Positions 33,690-47,129 of a stretch of 64,000 bases of DNA are shown in pieces. The notes beneath the pieces were generated by a model. The model was not told the DNA's origin and made no database searches. It saw only the letters and a program-made list of their open reading frames with translations. The DNA lies in assembly GCF_021730395.1 (NCBI RefSeq), contig NC_069366.1, positions 69,941,001 through 70,005,000 on the forward strand, given 5' to 3'. The translations under genes were made by a program, and so were the position numbers. This DNA is from Mercenaria mercenaria (lineage: Eukaryota; Mollusca; Bivalvia; Venerida; Veneridae). Position 1 is the stretch's first letter, and the number at the start of each line of letters is the position of its first letter.

Positions 33690-35880
33690 CACCTTTCTAT
33701 TTTTGCACTTTTGTGCGAAATAGATCCCGATACTTATTCTTATCAAAAACATTATTTTTAGAAGAACATCTCATTCAATAATTATATGTTCAAGTCTCGA
33801 ACATACGAAGTTCATGGACTTTTGTTACAGGCGTGAGTAATTTGCGCGTACTTACCACACATATCTTACATGCGCGAAGCTCAGTTTCTCACATGTTTGA
33901 AAATTGCCGGAAATGTTCGCATTCATATATACATGTGTTAAAATTGTTATATCATTTTAAAAGCATATGACTGATCATATAGAAAATGTTGATTCAAAGA
34001 AATTTATTCATACCTAGATGAAATCTGCTAACCATAACGAACAGTAAAAAATGAAGACATTTACAGGATTACGAGTATTATCATCACATAAAGCAATACC
34101 CAATTAAGATAGCTAAATAAGCAAGAGGGTCATGATGATCGCTCACCCTAAGTTTCACAGCTCAAACATGTTTTTAAAGAACATTGCTGTCAAATTACTT
34201 TGAAATCATTTTAGGGGAAAAGGTGTTTTCATATTGGGAAAACTAGCTCCACGCCCTCTTGCTGCCATGTTTTTTTTTTTTTTTTGTTTTTTGCTTTTTT
34301 TTTTTTTTTTTTTTTTTTTTGACGAAAATAAAATTGTAGTAGTTGGAAACGGGTCACTTCAGGTACAATGATTGGAAATTATTTTGAAATCGGGCCAGTA
34401 GTTGCAGAGAACACGGCTTTTACGATAGGGAAAAGTAGCCCTCACCCCTCGCAGCAATATTTTTGAACGAAACAATGATTTAAAGGAATTTAGTGATGAT
34501 ATCCAAAGACAACAAAAAGGAAATTTTGGTTTTCGAGGAATGGTCAGCTTACTGTTTAGAACCTTTCAGCAGACTAAGCAAATCAAGCAAGACTGTCTCA
34601 AAAGACATTGTGTCTGTCAGGTTTTTTAAATACAGACAAAATATCAAAAAGCGTAAACAGTATAGAATCATACTTGTTAATTGAATTAAACAACTATCAA
34701 ATGAATCAGATATATATGATTCTTTATTCTGCCAATAATACATAATTGTTCTCTAACATGTCGATGTGAAAGCCATTAATAAAAGAGTGAACATCTGTTA
34801 GCAATTACTGTAACAACAACAGAAACAGTTCCCTCAAGATGTCGTTTGAAATAAATACCAAGATTATAACTCATTTTACTTCTCCTCAATCCAATATGTG
34901 TAGTCATCTATGCAACAGTCAGTAAATCATCCTTACTAACATCATTTGTCATAAATCGCTGGAACATAGTTTGTTCTATATGAATGAACTACTATCAACA
35001 TATGTTATACTAGGCCAATGAGTAAACAGAAGGGTATAACTAACACAGATTAGGCTAAAACATTTAGCAAGCGCGTTTCGATGAATATTTCGCAATTACA
35101 GTCAAACCTAAGAGATCATGTCTACCAAGAGACCACTAGCATTAACAGATATTTGTGTTTAGGTACGACATGTTGCCTTCCCTCACGTGGCTTCTTAATG
35201 CAAGTGGTACTGTAATTAAAATTATTACAAGGTCATGTAAACGATTTTAACAATGCTTAACTGATCTGTTAAATAATATATCTGTAAATGTAACTATTAC
35301 GTAGGTCATGTCCGATCACTAGGCAAGGCGAATATTATCCGTACTGGTACTGGAACAGAACTGAGAACTTGGCTATGTTAATGTGCCGTCGTTACGGCGG
35401 CGTTAAATAAATATCATGCCTGGCAACGACTTTATAACCCGAAGACAAAGGAATTATACACCGGTCGACTACATTTAAATGGACATCCGAGGTACATCCG
35501 GGGTGTCAAATTCGTCAAAAATAGATTTGATATCATTTTCAGCTGCTATGACCTTAATGTATGTATTGGTATGAAACGTACATAAATAAAATTTACCCTT
35601 GGCTGCATAGCAAACAAGCACAATAATAGCACACTCGACTTTTAAATGTGTTCCTTTGGTAAATGTAACATGTCTAAGGGATTCATCTGGCGAGGAGGAA
35701 TTTTATTCACATTGTGCAGTAATAAGAGTGATATGTGTGTGCAAAAGAGAAAAGACTGACCTTACTGAACTAGTCTTATTGCCCCAGTGGCGGTTTGTAC
35801 GTGCCTATACTCCAGGCGTAGCGCTGTATGAGCACACACGTTCTTTGAATGGTGTTTTTCCTGTTATATACTCTTGTTCT
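33690..35880. other. Non-coding stretch with poly-T and a small inverted repeat
   Basis: A poly-T tract lies at about 34270-34320. AATTACAGT at 35094 and ACTGTAATT at 35208 may be the ends of a small MITE of about 125 bp (CAAACCTAAGAGATCATG, then GAGACCACTAGC inside). No gene recognised. Confidence 0.45.
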
Positions 35881-35884
35881 TCTT

Positions 35885-36180
35885 TCAGTTTATTTGTGAG
35901 ATGTAATGAGACGGGCAACAATCCTCACACCCCTCGCACCAGCTTAAGAGGACTTCTAACACTACAATTCATTGATTAGGCTCCACGACGCCAATGACCA
36001 GAAAATGTAACAACACTATATCTTATGTGGAAATATATCAACCGGACAGACTTGAGACGACCGCCATACGACACGCAAAGCTGTCGTTGTGATACTTCAT
36101 AAGAAGAGATTCGGTTCCGCTGAGTCACGGCACGGCAGGTAATGAAACGAGCAACATCTTTCATGCCCTCTATCACTTAC
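35885..36180 (-). repeat. Dispersed repeat family G, two diverged minus-strand copies
   Basis: GAGACGGGCAACAATCCTCA, CCAGCTTAAGAGGACTTCTA and ACCAGAAAATGTAACAACAC form one copy (about 35900-36015). GGTAATGAAACGAGCAACAT followed by CTTTCATGCCCTC (36140-36172) is part of a second. Confidence 0.5.
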
Positions 36181-36428
36181 ATAGGCGGAAGTCTATTATA
36201 CATACACATTATATGGATTCTATGATCGAAAAGGACATGTAAATATACAACACTTAATACTTGAAAGCAATGCGCACTAATTTGGTATCATATAACAGCC
36301 TCCAGATTTAGTTTGCAAATCCGGAATTTTCGCAAACTCGGCTACCTTTTGCCTTTGACTTTTCTCTGATTTTTTGACATTAAACGATAGTTTTAGACCC
36401 ATAGAGTAATAATTGGTCGTTTCCTTCT

Positions 36429-36725
36429 TTATATGTTAAATAATGAATTCATGGGAGGTTTTCAAAGTTGGTCCTCCCATGGGAGTATTTTTCCCTCCCA
36501 TGGGGTTTTTGCTAACCCATGGGAGGTCCCACGGGTGGATTTCTCCCACTTCACCAATTACGGGAGAAAAAAACAGTGTTTTTTTCTAAAATTTTCAAAT
36601 CAAAATATTTTAACTCAAATTAATAATTTATACAATAAAAAACTGTTCTCACATGATTTCGTGTTGAAAAACGACTGTTGAAAAAAACTCCCATTTTCGT
36701 TATGGGAGGAAAACCCCCACAGGCG
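36429..36725. repeat. Cluster of CCCATGGG palindromes
   Basis: TCCTCCCATGGGAG, CCCTCCCATGGGG and AACCCATGGGAGGTCCC lie within about 70 bp (36472-36530). Diverged forms (ACTCCCATTTTCG and TATGGGAGGAAAAC) lie at 36688-36712, with an AT-rich spacer between. It may be a small hairpin-rich MITE, but edges are unclear. Confidence 0.5.
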
Positions 36726-36805
36726 ACTCGATGAATTTTTGAAACTGCATTTAATGTTTCGCTTTTCGCTAATTAATTATAATTTTATCAATATCAACTC
36801 AAACT

Positions 36806-37825
36806 TTAAAGGCAAAGAAAATCTCCTATATAAGTGACCCCCCCCCCCCCCCCCCAAATACCAGACTTTTTAATCCCCAATATACAAGATCCTGTCTGGT
36901 CCACTCTGATAAGGGTCCATAAAACCCCCGTAGACTTGACATGTAGCCTAATTATTGTCAGAGAATCATAAATTTTATTGCCTACAGATAAATTGGTTAT
37001 TTCCTGTGTTTTGCATTTTATTGATTGAAGTGCTGTTTTTTTTTGTTTTTGTTTTTTTCAGAATGTACACAATTGAAAATCATTTTAATTGATAATATAT
37101 TTATTTTGATTGCTCAGTCATGTTGAATAATTTCCTGGCCAATTAAATCATAACTCATAGCAATTCTCACTCCTCAACAATAAAATAATTATTTAAAACT
37201 TAATATTTATTTAAAGAGAAATTACAAGTTTGTTTATTCAATGATTATGATCTTTTTATCAAAAGTAACAAAATAAAACCAGAAAAAAGATAATTGCTGG
37301 ATTTTATTAGAAATTATTTAAAGAAGCGTTCAGTTGCATTTTTAATAGATAAAAAAGGAATATGGACAGAAGGATTTTATATATTAAATTGCATAACTCC
37401 CCTTGTGTTGTCTAAATAATGTTTCTTTTATGTATAATAAATCCAGCAATAAAGATATATCATTGTTCAAAATACACATAATTTATTATTTCTAAAAGCT
37501 ATGTGCCTGAATGCATTTTTTATATTTTTGATAAAAAAAAACAGCAATGATGAGATGTAATTGTTAGAAAACTTGATTTATTAAAAATATGATAAAAACA
37601 CTGTTGTATCTGATCACTGTTTATAGCCAATCAATCAAGCTTCTAAATCTCGTTATAAAGTGAGAACTGATTGCTATAAAGTGACAAATATCACTGCAAT
37701 TTATTTACTGCACAGTAGCTATACAGTAGCTTATTATGATAAACAGAAGCAAGTCTATCAATCGTCCGGTCTTGTATATTGGCTCTTACCGCCAATATGC
37801 TGACCATAGGCTACATGCAATGGCA
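36806..37825 (-). mobile_element. TTAA-bounded element, family T, copy B (inverted)
   Basis: The minus-strand copy has its 3' end at TTTAAAGGCAAAGAAAATCT (36806) and carries an 18-base C run near 36839-36856. Its 5' end near 37800-37825 is damaged: a short segment is missing after CAATATGCTGACC, and the match fades after ATAGGCTACATG. The internal ATTGCTGGATTTTATTA hairpin is retained. Confidence 0.7.
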
Positions 37826-38158
37826 AAACTTTCATTGACAAATAGAAGTAGTTCTTGCGATTTGAAATGCAACACCCAAAAATGTCAAGGTACGATTTCG
37901 CGAGTGTGTACAACATTCGTTAAAACGTAAAAACATTAATAGGATTTCAACATTGATTATAACATATTCGGGCAAAATTACCGAATAAACGGTGTGTTTA
38001 AAAGTTATTATTAGCACATACTCTTTGTAGTTTGTCAGCTTGCGAAATACAGGAACCGTTGATCTGAAACATACACGTCGTGTACTTTTTCACTAGACTA
38101 AATTCACAAAAATAATTTTGCATCCATGATGAATCTGTAAAATATCAAGTTGTAATCA

Positions 38159-38832
38159 ATTCAATTCAATTTCATTATTTCACTCAGATCATGCAAATAA
38201 ACATTACAACATGAGGTAATAACACAATTATAAATGATATACGAGGCTGAAGAAAACAGTCATTACAGTGCATACATATAAATATAAATATTGCGGGAGA
38301 ACACGTAATACAACATATTTCTACAGAGAAAGCTAGAGAGAGAGGTTACAAATTACTTCAAATAAAAAGTAAGTGACTTCATTTTGAACTTTTTGATAAT
38401 TTCTTTAACAAATAAACAAAGTTTCTTATATTCTGAAATGTTTACAGGATCCGTATTCATTAATAAATCTAGGCTATGTATATTATGTTTCTTTACATAC
38501 TTAGGGTGTGAATAGCCTTTCCGGCTAATAGCAAAAGAGGGACATTCAAATATGTAATGAAATTCATCGCCAATAGATTTTGACAAGTTGTACAGATACG
38601 GTTGTTCAGTGAAATATCATTCCAGCTTCCAGTTTTTACTGGCAACTTCTTGTTTCTAGTTCTAAATTTGATAATATATTTCAAAAATTTAGATGGAGTT
38701 TTCACAAGATATTTTTCAAAACAAAACTGGTGCTTGAAAAGTCTATAGTTCATACATTTACTTGATTGTTCTACAGTAGAATACCAGTCATTTAAAAATA
38801 AGTCTGACAGTTTCTGTTTTAATGATAATGTC
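38159..38832 (-). mobile_element. 5'-truncated CR1-like LINE tail, 11-bp TSD
   Basis: The minus strand encodes the C-terminus of a LINE ORF2: QSSKCMNYRLFKHQF, then IIKFRTRNKKLPVKTGSWND, then ICTTC and GDEFHYIFECP (a CxxC...HxxxxC knuckle). One frame change lies just after the CxxC pair. The 3' UTR runs to 38159 and ends with the short repeat AATTGAATTGAATTGAT, as in CR1-type elements. AGTTGTAATCA at 38148-38158 and 38833-38843 is the target duplication. The flanks match an uninterrupted diverged copy of the host repeat near 60780-60925. Confidence 0.88.
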
Positions 38833-38843
38833 AGTTGTAATCA

Positions 38844-38975
38844 GATCATGTTCACGTGAATTGACGCGGTCGCCTATGGAAATGTCGACTTGGGAGAAAA
38901 CAGACATTTTAATAATTATATTAACAGTAAAGCTGGTTACCATCTCTACCAATTATAGTGGCTAATCTAATTCTT
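38844..38975 (+). repeat. Dispersed repeat, family L, right-hand part
   Basis: TGAATTGACGCGGTCGCCTA, GAAATGTCGACTTGG and ACAGTAAAGCTGGTTACC match TGAACTGACACTATCGCCTA, GAAATATCGACTCGG and CAGTAAAGTTAGTAT at 60812-60910. The LINE tail split this copy. Confidence 0.6.
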
Positions 38976-38979
38976 GCTA

Positions 38980-41335
38980 ATAGAGTGGGTGCCAGTTAAA
39001 AGCGAAATATCCAGGCAATTATGCCTGAACGTGTAAACGTTATGAATAACAGAAATTGCTTTCAAAATTAATGTTATCTAAGAATCCAACATTTTACTTT
39101 AAAATAGATATAGCTTGGGACAACAATGACGCCTCATTGTGTTTGTTGGTTTATCAGCATTTTTTATGGAAACAACCATTTCATTAATTCGTCCCATTTT
39201 CATAAGAAACCGCTCAATGATTTATTAAGGCCTTGATATAACATAAATGATTGCATAATGTTTTTTATTAACGAAGAAGCTTATATATTCCGAATTGCAA
39301 TACATACTTGTCCGTCAATGGCTACACCGTACGTGTCACATACTGACAACCTAGAAATTCTTAAATCCCAATGATTGACATATTCATTAACTAATTCTTT
39401 TAGCTGATACTTCAACGTCGCTCTGTGCTTAATGAGATTGTATTATTTGCATTACCAACGACACATTTCTGAGTGAAAATGTTTAAAGTGTACGTGTGGT
39501 ATTTCGCTCCAGTCAGAAAAGGACCAACTAGGAATGTTTGAGTTAAACAATGTCATTTTAAGCTTACATGCCATTAACTTAATTTTTCTTTAGCGAGATC
39601 CAATTTACTTATTACATCACATACTTCTCAGTTATTTCCTAAACTATCTGGTGGTCTGCTGCACTAGAAAAGGGAAAAGGAATATGTTTGCTTTTGTATG
39701 TACAATCTAATAATTACATTGGTTGCAATTACAAAGAATGCAATCGTGGAAATAGAAACATCTTTGGGCCGATGTTTCTATTCTCCATTACTAGTGAAAT
39801 GTTGGACAAAAATCTTGTCAGGTTATCAAAGATGTATTTCGTATATATTTCTTCGTAATAGAAGTATTTGGATAACGCAATTCATACTAAATGATATGGG
39901 ATAGTATTGACGAGTTTATGAACTTATTGGCATTATGAGGTTATGTAAATGTAAGAACGTAACATGAAATCCACGTTTTCTTTCGTTTTTTTTTTTCATC
40001 TTTACAAGAGTTATTACTTAAACCTACCGCTTACAAATATGTTATGTTTCTTGTTTAGCTGACTTGTAACTTACTTTTGCGATGTCAAAGCGTTTTCTCC
40101 ACAATGATACATTTTACTTAGATATATTTTAGACGGCAGATAAATAGAAGTGTCTTGTTGCTCTTCGCTTTTATTCAACTCTTATTTTCAAAGTATTACC
40201 ATACACTTAGACAAAAAAGCTGGTATAATATATTATCATATGCATGAAGTTTTGCTGGACTTTTATTTAAGAAAAAACAAGAATGAACTTTTTATGACAT
40301 TATTAAAATTATTACACTTTCAACATTTTTATTACAATCATTACATTGCATGTGCCACCTGCTAAGACAAGACCCACCGCTAACCTATGGCATGTTACTG
40401 TTTTTCGGCGAACGCCGTCTAAGAACGAATTCGTTACCTATGCCACGTGACTTCAGTTTGCAAATCAAACTACTTGATAACGCATTATAGATAATTTATC
40501 AAAATGGAAGATTTATGCAACACGCTGTCTGATTGGACGAGAGTGTCAATTTTTTTTCACTCTGTTGATTGTGCTACGCTGAGTGAAATGTAGACAAAGC
40601 GTTTATCCTAAACGACGCTGTTCACAGTTTTAAAGCTAACTTTGGCTCAGTATATTTAGCAAGAATATTGATATATCTCAAAATGATAAGTAAGTTTAAT
40701 AAATATGATAAAAACCTGTTCAAATACCAACATATATCAAATTAAAGAAAGAGCTGAATACGGTCTGCGTATCACACGAATAAGGGTGTGATAAGAGTCT
40801 TTTATGTAGAGAAGTGCTTTTTAAAAGATTTTCCTTGTTACAATTGTCGTCTGTATGTGAAAAGGTTTCTTGCTTTTGTGACTTATTCAGACAGCATATT
40901 AAAATGAGTACTTGTTTGCTTTGATATATTTGTTATAAATTATTTAACTGATTTATTATATATGAATATTTTTCTTTAGTATGGTATGCAAATATTCAAC
41001 TCAGTTGAAATCTGTTTTATTATGTATATGCTATATAATGACTGAATCTCCTTACACTGAAATGAAGATACTCTGTATACAGTTTATCTATGTGATATGA
41101 CTACGGTCAAACTTTGCTTATGAAACAGAAATTTTAAAATAATTACAAATTGTATGTTTTGCTTGACCTTCACTTTTTTTATAGGTGTGACGTCATTGTC
41201 CAAAGATTCATGAATAGCGAATATGCATTTGTTAAAGCGGGATCAGTTGGCCTATTTTAGAAATAAATAAAAATAATAAATAAAAAAATCCTTTAATTGA
41301 TTTTTTCTCATGTATTCTAATCAAACTTGATTTGT
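38980..41335. other. Non-coding stretch
   Basis: No gene, RNA or repeat family recognised over about 2.3 kb. Frames are at most 71 codons with AT-biased composition. Confidence 0.4.
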
Positions 41336-41339
41336 AGCA

Positions 41340-41760
41340 TCTTTATTAGGCCAGTAGCCAACTTTGTTCAGCTGGGACATTTGACCCCTTTTAGGGGCTG
41401 CTAGAGCTAAAACTAGAAATGCCTTTATACAGCGTCTCATGAACAGCTTGTTGGATCTTTGTCATACTTGGTCTGGAGCATCATTATAAGGTCCTCTTCC
41501 AAACTTATTTATATAGGAACTTGGGCCCTATTAGGGACCACTATAGCTAAAAGTAGATATGCCTTTCTTCGCATTAACCACTAAAATGTAATGGATTTTT
41601 ATCAAACTCGATGTGTAACAATATCGTAAGGTCTCCTGCTATTTTGTTACAAATGAGGATAGGGACCAATTTAGCTAAAAATATAAACACGTTTAATGAC
41701 CTCTTCTCATGAACCGCTTCATGAATCTTCATCAAACTACTGCTGTAATTATTCGTCTAA
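41340..41760 (-). repeat. Dispersed degenerate tandem repeat, family A (minus strand)
   Basis: In reverse complement it has GGACCTTATAATGATGCTCC, AGCTGTTCATGAGACG, TTTTAGCTCTAGCAGCCCC and AGGGGTCAAATG, the landmarks of the 9370-9935 and 13145-13530 blocks. Three to four diverged units. Confidence 0.6.
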
Positions 41761-41764
41761 GGAT

Positions 41765-43510
41765 AAACGAAACAAAATTGCAACCCTACGAAACCTTTGC
41801 GAAAAATTAAAAGAGAACCATTTAAATTGTTAAAGTGCGGTGTTTAGTTTTGCAATTTGAAAAATGTTAGATGAAAGATGAATGTTAGATGAAAAATTCA
41901 TAAACTTCTTTCTTTATTACAATTCGCCGACCATCATTTTTAAAGATATTTCTTGAATGGTTTACAAACCGGGTTGTATCTGATCAGGAACGGCTTACGA
42001 CGTAACTTTATATTGGAAACGGGACTGTAATAAGCTTTCGCTGCTAGAAATAATGATGAATTAATGATATCAGTTTTGTACTTTAAGAAAGGATTAATTT
42101 TCCGGCATGAATGGAATGCAGGAAATTAGCCCGAAACTATTTATTTTGCACCGATTGTAAAGTGGTTTCTAACAAATAAATATCTGCCACCGGATCTTTA
42201 GCATGTACACCTGCCTATTGTAAATAGCTTGAATAAATCGAATGAATAGACCCATACAAGGACGCTGTTCCTTGCAATGTTGGAATTTGTTGTACTTTAC
42301 GAAATTCTATTTTGCACGTTGTCTACATTTCAGACTAAAGGTGGTTCATCTGATTTTGTTTGTTTTAAACTTCCATGTTTGATCATTTACACTCATTTAT
42401 GTTTACTGAGTGTTAAATGCAAATGAGATTTGCACTAGAGGTATTTTCAAAATTTGATTTTTGTGGGCAGCGAAGCGTGACCACAGATTTACCATACCAC
42501 AAATTTACGGTCAAAACGCTTATCCGAAACCGAAGAACAAGTAGTTCCATGTCCTCCATAAATTTTACGTAATTCAGGTCTGTTTAACTTTCAGAAAACT
42601 TCTGAGATTCAACTTTATCAAAAAATGCATTGCTTAAGTACATATTTGTCGTAATCTATACTTTATAACAAAAACAACGCGTATGAAAATGAGTATACTT
42701 GCTTTGATCACATGATCAAAACAATTCTTCATCACGTGACCAAAATAAACTATAAATAACCTGTAAAAATCGTATATGTACTTCAGCACCATCTATCGGT
42801 ATTAAAACCAAGTTTCCTCTTTTGTAAACGTTTTAAATTACTCAGTTCCTGCCAGAAAAGTTTATCGAAATTTTATTATTATAACAACACCAAAGAGCTT
42901 ATTTTGGTCACATGATCAGAAAACATCTAACTAGCAAGGCGTGCGTTCTATTTCGGATAAAATTGCACCCATGTATCCGTCGAACTTTGTAGTATAGAAA
43001 TGGGTTTATGGAAACAAATATTGCATGAAATCAACAAAAGAGGTGTTATCTTATTTATTTCTCATAGAAAAAGATACGATGCTTTCATAATATTTACGTA
43101 AATAATTTTTATTTGCACGACTTAGGAAAATAATTGCAGCCGTAACGGAGGGGGCGAAAAATTCGTACCTGTTTCCCGAAAATACGAACGTATGCACTTC
43201 AATTTGATTTAATATTACATTCCAGCTGGTGTTTGTGATTGACATATCATTAAAGGGTATAATTAATTCGAAAGAAACATTATTTTTAAAAGTTCGCCTT
43301 TTAATCGCCGGTAGATTTGCGGTGTTTTCCTCCCCAAATATTCACGTACTGGCGTACGATTTTCTCTCGGAAAATTATACAATAGCGGGATTCGGAAGAC
43401 TGCAATGAAATCATTTGAGACAATTCAAACTAAGTTAGAAAAATGTCAATTTTCAATATTTGCATTTTTAACAATAAAATTTGTAACAATATCCTTCGGA
43501 AGCATAGAAT
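41765..43510. other. Non-coding stretch
   Basis: No gene recognised. CACATGATCAAAAC- and CACGTGACCAAAAT-type phrases recur near 42710-42920, but no repeat unit can be set. Confidence 0.4.
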
Positions 43511-43515
43511 GCAAC

Positions 43516-43680
43516 CAAGAAGAATAATAGCAGACTCTGTTTGATTGAGTCTGTTCATGAGAGGTAATGAAATGTGCAACACCTTTTACGCCCCCTAGCA
43601 CCGGCTTAAGCGGAACTCTACATATGTTGAATGGATTCCATGATCCCAAAGGACCAGAAAATATAACAACACTAAAGCAT
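43516..43680 (-). repeat. Dispersed repeat family G, minus-strand copy
   Basis: In reverse complement: CCATTCAACATATGTAGAGT, CCGCTTAAGCCGGTGCTAGG, GTAAAAGGTGTTGCACATTT and CATGAACAGACTCAATCAAA. This is the most complete view of the family core in the window. Confidence 0.7.
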
Positions 43681-43963
43681 GCTTGTTGTCATGATAATGA
43701 GTCATATTATATTATTCTACAGCTGATAAATGACTGAATGCAACCTGAAGATCATGTGTGCTGATATTGGAGACAATAGTAGTTGTTTTGGTTATCTTAA
43801 AATTGAATGAAACATTTAATTTCATTGTAAATATTCTTTTATGGTTGCTTTTAGTTTAAGAACTATTCTGAAGTGTCTTTTATATATGTAATTTATGTAT
43901 AATATATTCGTAGCCTGCTTTTACCAAGATGAGATTTCATTTGAAAAAAAAAAAAAAAAAATC

Positions 43964-44760
43964 GCCTGTCAATGTCACAGGGGCCTGAACATGGAAACCC
44001 GTTTCTGATCAGTAACTTAAGAACCACTTGACCCAGAATGTTGAAACTTCATAAGATGATTGGACATGTAGAGTAGATGACCCCTATTGATTTTTGAATC
44101 ACTTGATCAAAAGTTATATTCACAGGAACCCGAAATTTGAAAACAGTTTCCAACAAGACTTAAGAATCATTTGACCCAGAACCTTCAATCACGATGATGG
44201 GAATTACAAAGTCGATGACCTTAATGTTTCTGGGGTCACTTGACTTAAGGGAAAGGTCACAGAGGCATGAAGATGGAAACACTTTTTTGACTGTTGATTT
44301 TGGGCTCACTCGATCAAAGATCAAGGTCACAGGGGCCTGAACACTGAAAACGGTTTACTTGAGAACCGCTTTACCCAGAATTTTGTAACTTCATAGGATG
44401 ATTGGACATGCCAAGTAGATGATCTCTATTGCAGCCAATCATTAGTGTCTCTTTGTCTTTCGCTCCTATCCTCTATTGACTTCTTGCCCATTACGACTAC
44501 GCATTGGGGGACTAGGGATACAGGAGGGGTATGTTGTAAATATTAATGTTTGATGATGGATGTTGGTCGGTCTTGGCCCTAGGATCAAGAGATCGGGAGA
44601 TTTGTCATGACCAGCAGATGATCCCTATTGATTTTGAGTTCAGTAGGTCAAAGGTCAATATCACATTTACAATAGAACATTTTTGCCAGAAAACTAGAAT
44701 ATGCTTTGGTCTAAGATTACATTTGATACGGAGGTCATTTAAGACTGGTGAATGACCCAT
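43964..44760 (+). repeat. Degenerate tandem repeat, units of about 130 bp
   Basis: Units carry GGTCACAGGGGCCTGAACA, ACTTAAGAACCACTTGACCC, AGAATGTTGAAACTTCATA, GATGATTGGACATG and GATGACC-CTATTGA. At least five diverged units follow a poly-A tract at about 43944-43961. I recognise this as a widespread bivalve repeat. No coding content. Confidence 0.65.
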
Positions 44761-45139
44761 ACGTTAAATGTCCAGTGAGCATTGACCAAATAATCTGTTC
44801 CTTGTCAGTTACTTCATGCAAGTGTTCTACAAGTTGTTGTTATAATTAGAATCTCCAAACATCAAATAATTATCAATTAGTCCATGACCTTTGCTCACAT
44901 TTACTGTTATTCCCTTTGTTCCAGTAAAAGCAGTGTGTTTCATTGATTTGTTAAAAAATGCTTATAATTCAAAAAATATTTTGAGCAAAATTAACCAAAC
45001 CTCACAAAATTTCCAATAAGCACATGAGCTTTGCTCATATATTATTTTATTCCCTTTGACAGAGTTTTACCTCTTGATTTGGTAAAAGAAAGGTTGAAAA
45101 TGCTTATTAATCAAAAGTTGTTTAACTAGAATCACTAAA

Positions 45140-46199
45140 CTTAAAGACACTGATTCTGGTATGCCTGGTATGTGGCCTATGGAGATGATAAGGTCTGCGT
45201 ATTGGCGATAAGGGCCAATACACAAGTCAGGACCATTGGTAGACTTGCTTCTGTTTATCATAATAAGCTACTGTATAGCTACTGTGCAGTAAATAAATTG
45301 CAGGTGATATTTCTCACCTTTATAGCAAATCTGTTCTCACCTTTATAACGAGTTTAGAAAGCTTGATTGAATTAGGGCTAAATAAACAAAGTGATAAGAT
45401 ACAACAGTGTTTTATCATATTTTTAATAAGGTAAGTTTTTTTAACAATTACATCTCATTATTGCTGTTTTTTATTATCAAAAATATAAAAAAATGTATTC
45501 AGCACATAGCTTTTAGAAGTAATAAATTATTGTGTATTTTGAACAATGATATATCTTTATTGCTGGATTTTATTATACATAAAAGAAAGTTAACATTATT
45601 TAGACAACACAAGAGGAATTAAGCATTTTTAATATATAACATCCTTCTGTCTATATACCTTCTTTATCTATTAAAAATGAAACTGAACGCTTCTTTAATT
45701 TCTAATAAAATCCAGCAATTATCTTCTTTTTTTTTCGTTTTTATTTTGTTACTTTTGATAAAAAGATCATAATCATTGAATAAACAAACTTGTAATTTCT
45801 CTTATTAAGTTTTGAATAATTATTTTATAGTGAGAAATGATTTGCTACAAGAGTTATAATTTAATTGGCCAGGTCATTACTCAACATGACTGAGCAATCA
45901 AAATTAGTATCTTATCAATTAAAATAATTTTGTGTACATGCTGAAAAAGACTAAAAAAACAACAGCATTTCAATTAATAAAATGCAAAACACAGGAAATA
46001 ACCAATTTACCTGTAGGCAATAAAATTTATGATTCTCTGACAATAATTAGGCTACATGTCAAGTCTACAGGGGTTTTATGGACCCTTATCAGACTGGACC
46101 AGACAGGATCTTGTATATTGGGGATTAAAAAGTCTGGTATTTGGGGGGGGGGGGGGGGGGGTGGGGTCACTTATATAGGAGATTTTCTTTGCATTTAAG
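45140..46199 (+). mobile_element. TTAA-bounded element, family T, copy C
   Basis: Begins CTTAAAGACACTGATTCTGG and ends TTTTCTTTGCATTTAAG. It is collinear with copy A over its whole length and contains an 18-base G run (about 46144-46161) where copy A has only GGGAGGGG. The internal 17-bp inverted repeat is present. No transposase. Confidence 0.78.
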
Positions 46200-46204
46200 A
46201 TAAT

Positions 46205-47125
46205 TGTTTATGCCCATTACCAGAAGCTGTCAACCACTGCCCACATCAGTTCTCTCAGTGCTTTGATTTATACTGGCAGTCGATTCAATATACAGAGTTT
46301 TTAGCAAACAATAAATCTGTTATGAATTACTGGCCCAAGGAATGATATGAATATGAGAACTTGTCAAGATTTTGCATTGACCATTACATGTGTATGTTTA
46401 GCCGAAACTCATTAGAAATGCAGGTTTGTAAAATTATTAAATTACTACATTTCTGTTGCAAAGCTTTCGCTGTTTTAACACTGGTCCTTTGCTTCAGATT
46501 GCTGAAATATCCAAAAATCTATCACATAGAAATCAAAACCTAGAAATTAAAGTGAAATGAAAAGAAATACAGATGTAACGCTTTTTAACTGACCCTTTTC
46601 CTTAAAACGTTATTGTCATTTACGAAAAATAAAAAAAATGATACAAAATATTGCTGAAAAAACGATATGGTGGTTTTTATACGTCTATTCATTGACAACT
46701 CCCATAGGCCTACATCGCTTTCAGCCATTTGAAAGCAGCATTGCTTTCTTCTTTTAGTGTACAGACTGTAGTGGTATAAAATATCTACTTGAGCAATTCT
46801 AAAACGCAACTGGAATCTATTTGTTTATATAATGCCTTCTGGACTGTCTTCTGGAGAATTAAGTCGTATTTGTTTTTCGTGTCTTCTGCAAAGTCTCGGC
46901 TCCTTATGCTATTTTATTTCTACTTTACATGAGTATTGTGTCTTTTACTTCGGTTACGTGATTAAGGATTTAGCTGATGACGATAACATTTACTTCCCCT
47001 GTCTTATTTGGATTTTCGCTCGGTGGCATATATGTGACTATGTTGTCTTGTACTGTTTGTTAAATTGTTGTGTCTCTTGTGCATATATTTTTCGGTTGAG
47101 CGTCTTTTGTTCAAGAAGTGTTCAG
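46205..47125. other. Non-coding stretch
   Basis: No supported gene. A 120-codon plus-strand frame from 46832 is cysteine-rich without a known domain, and its end runs into a dispersed repeat, so I do not call it. Confidence 0.4.
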
Positions 47126-47129
47126 TCAT

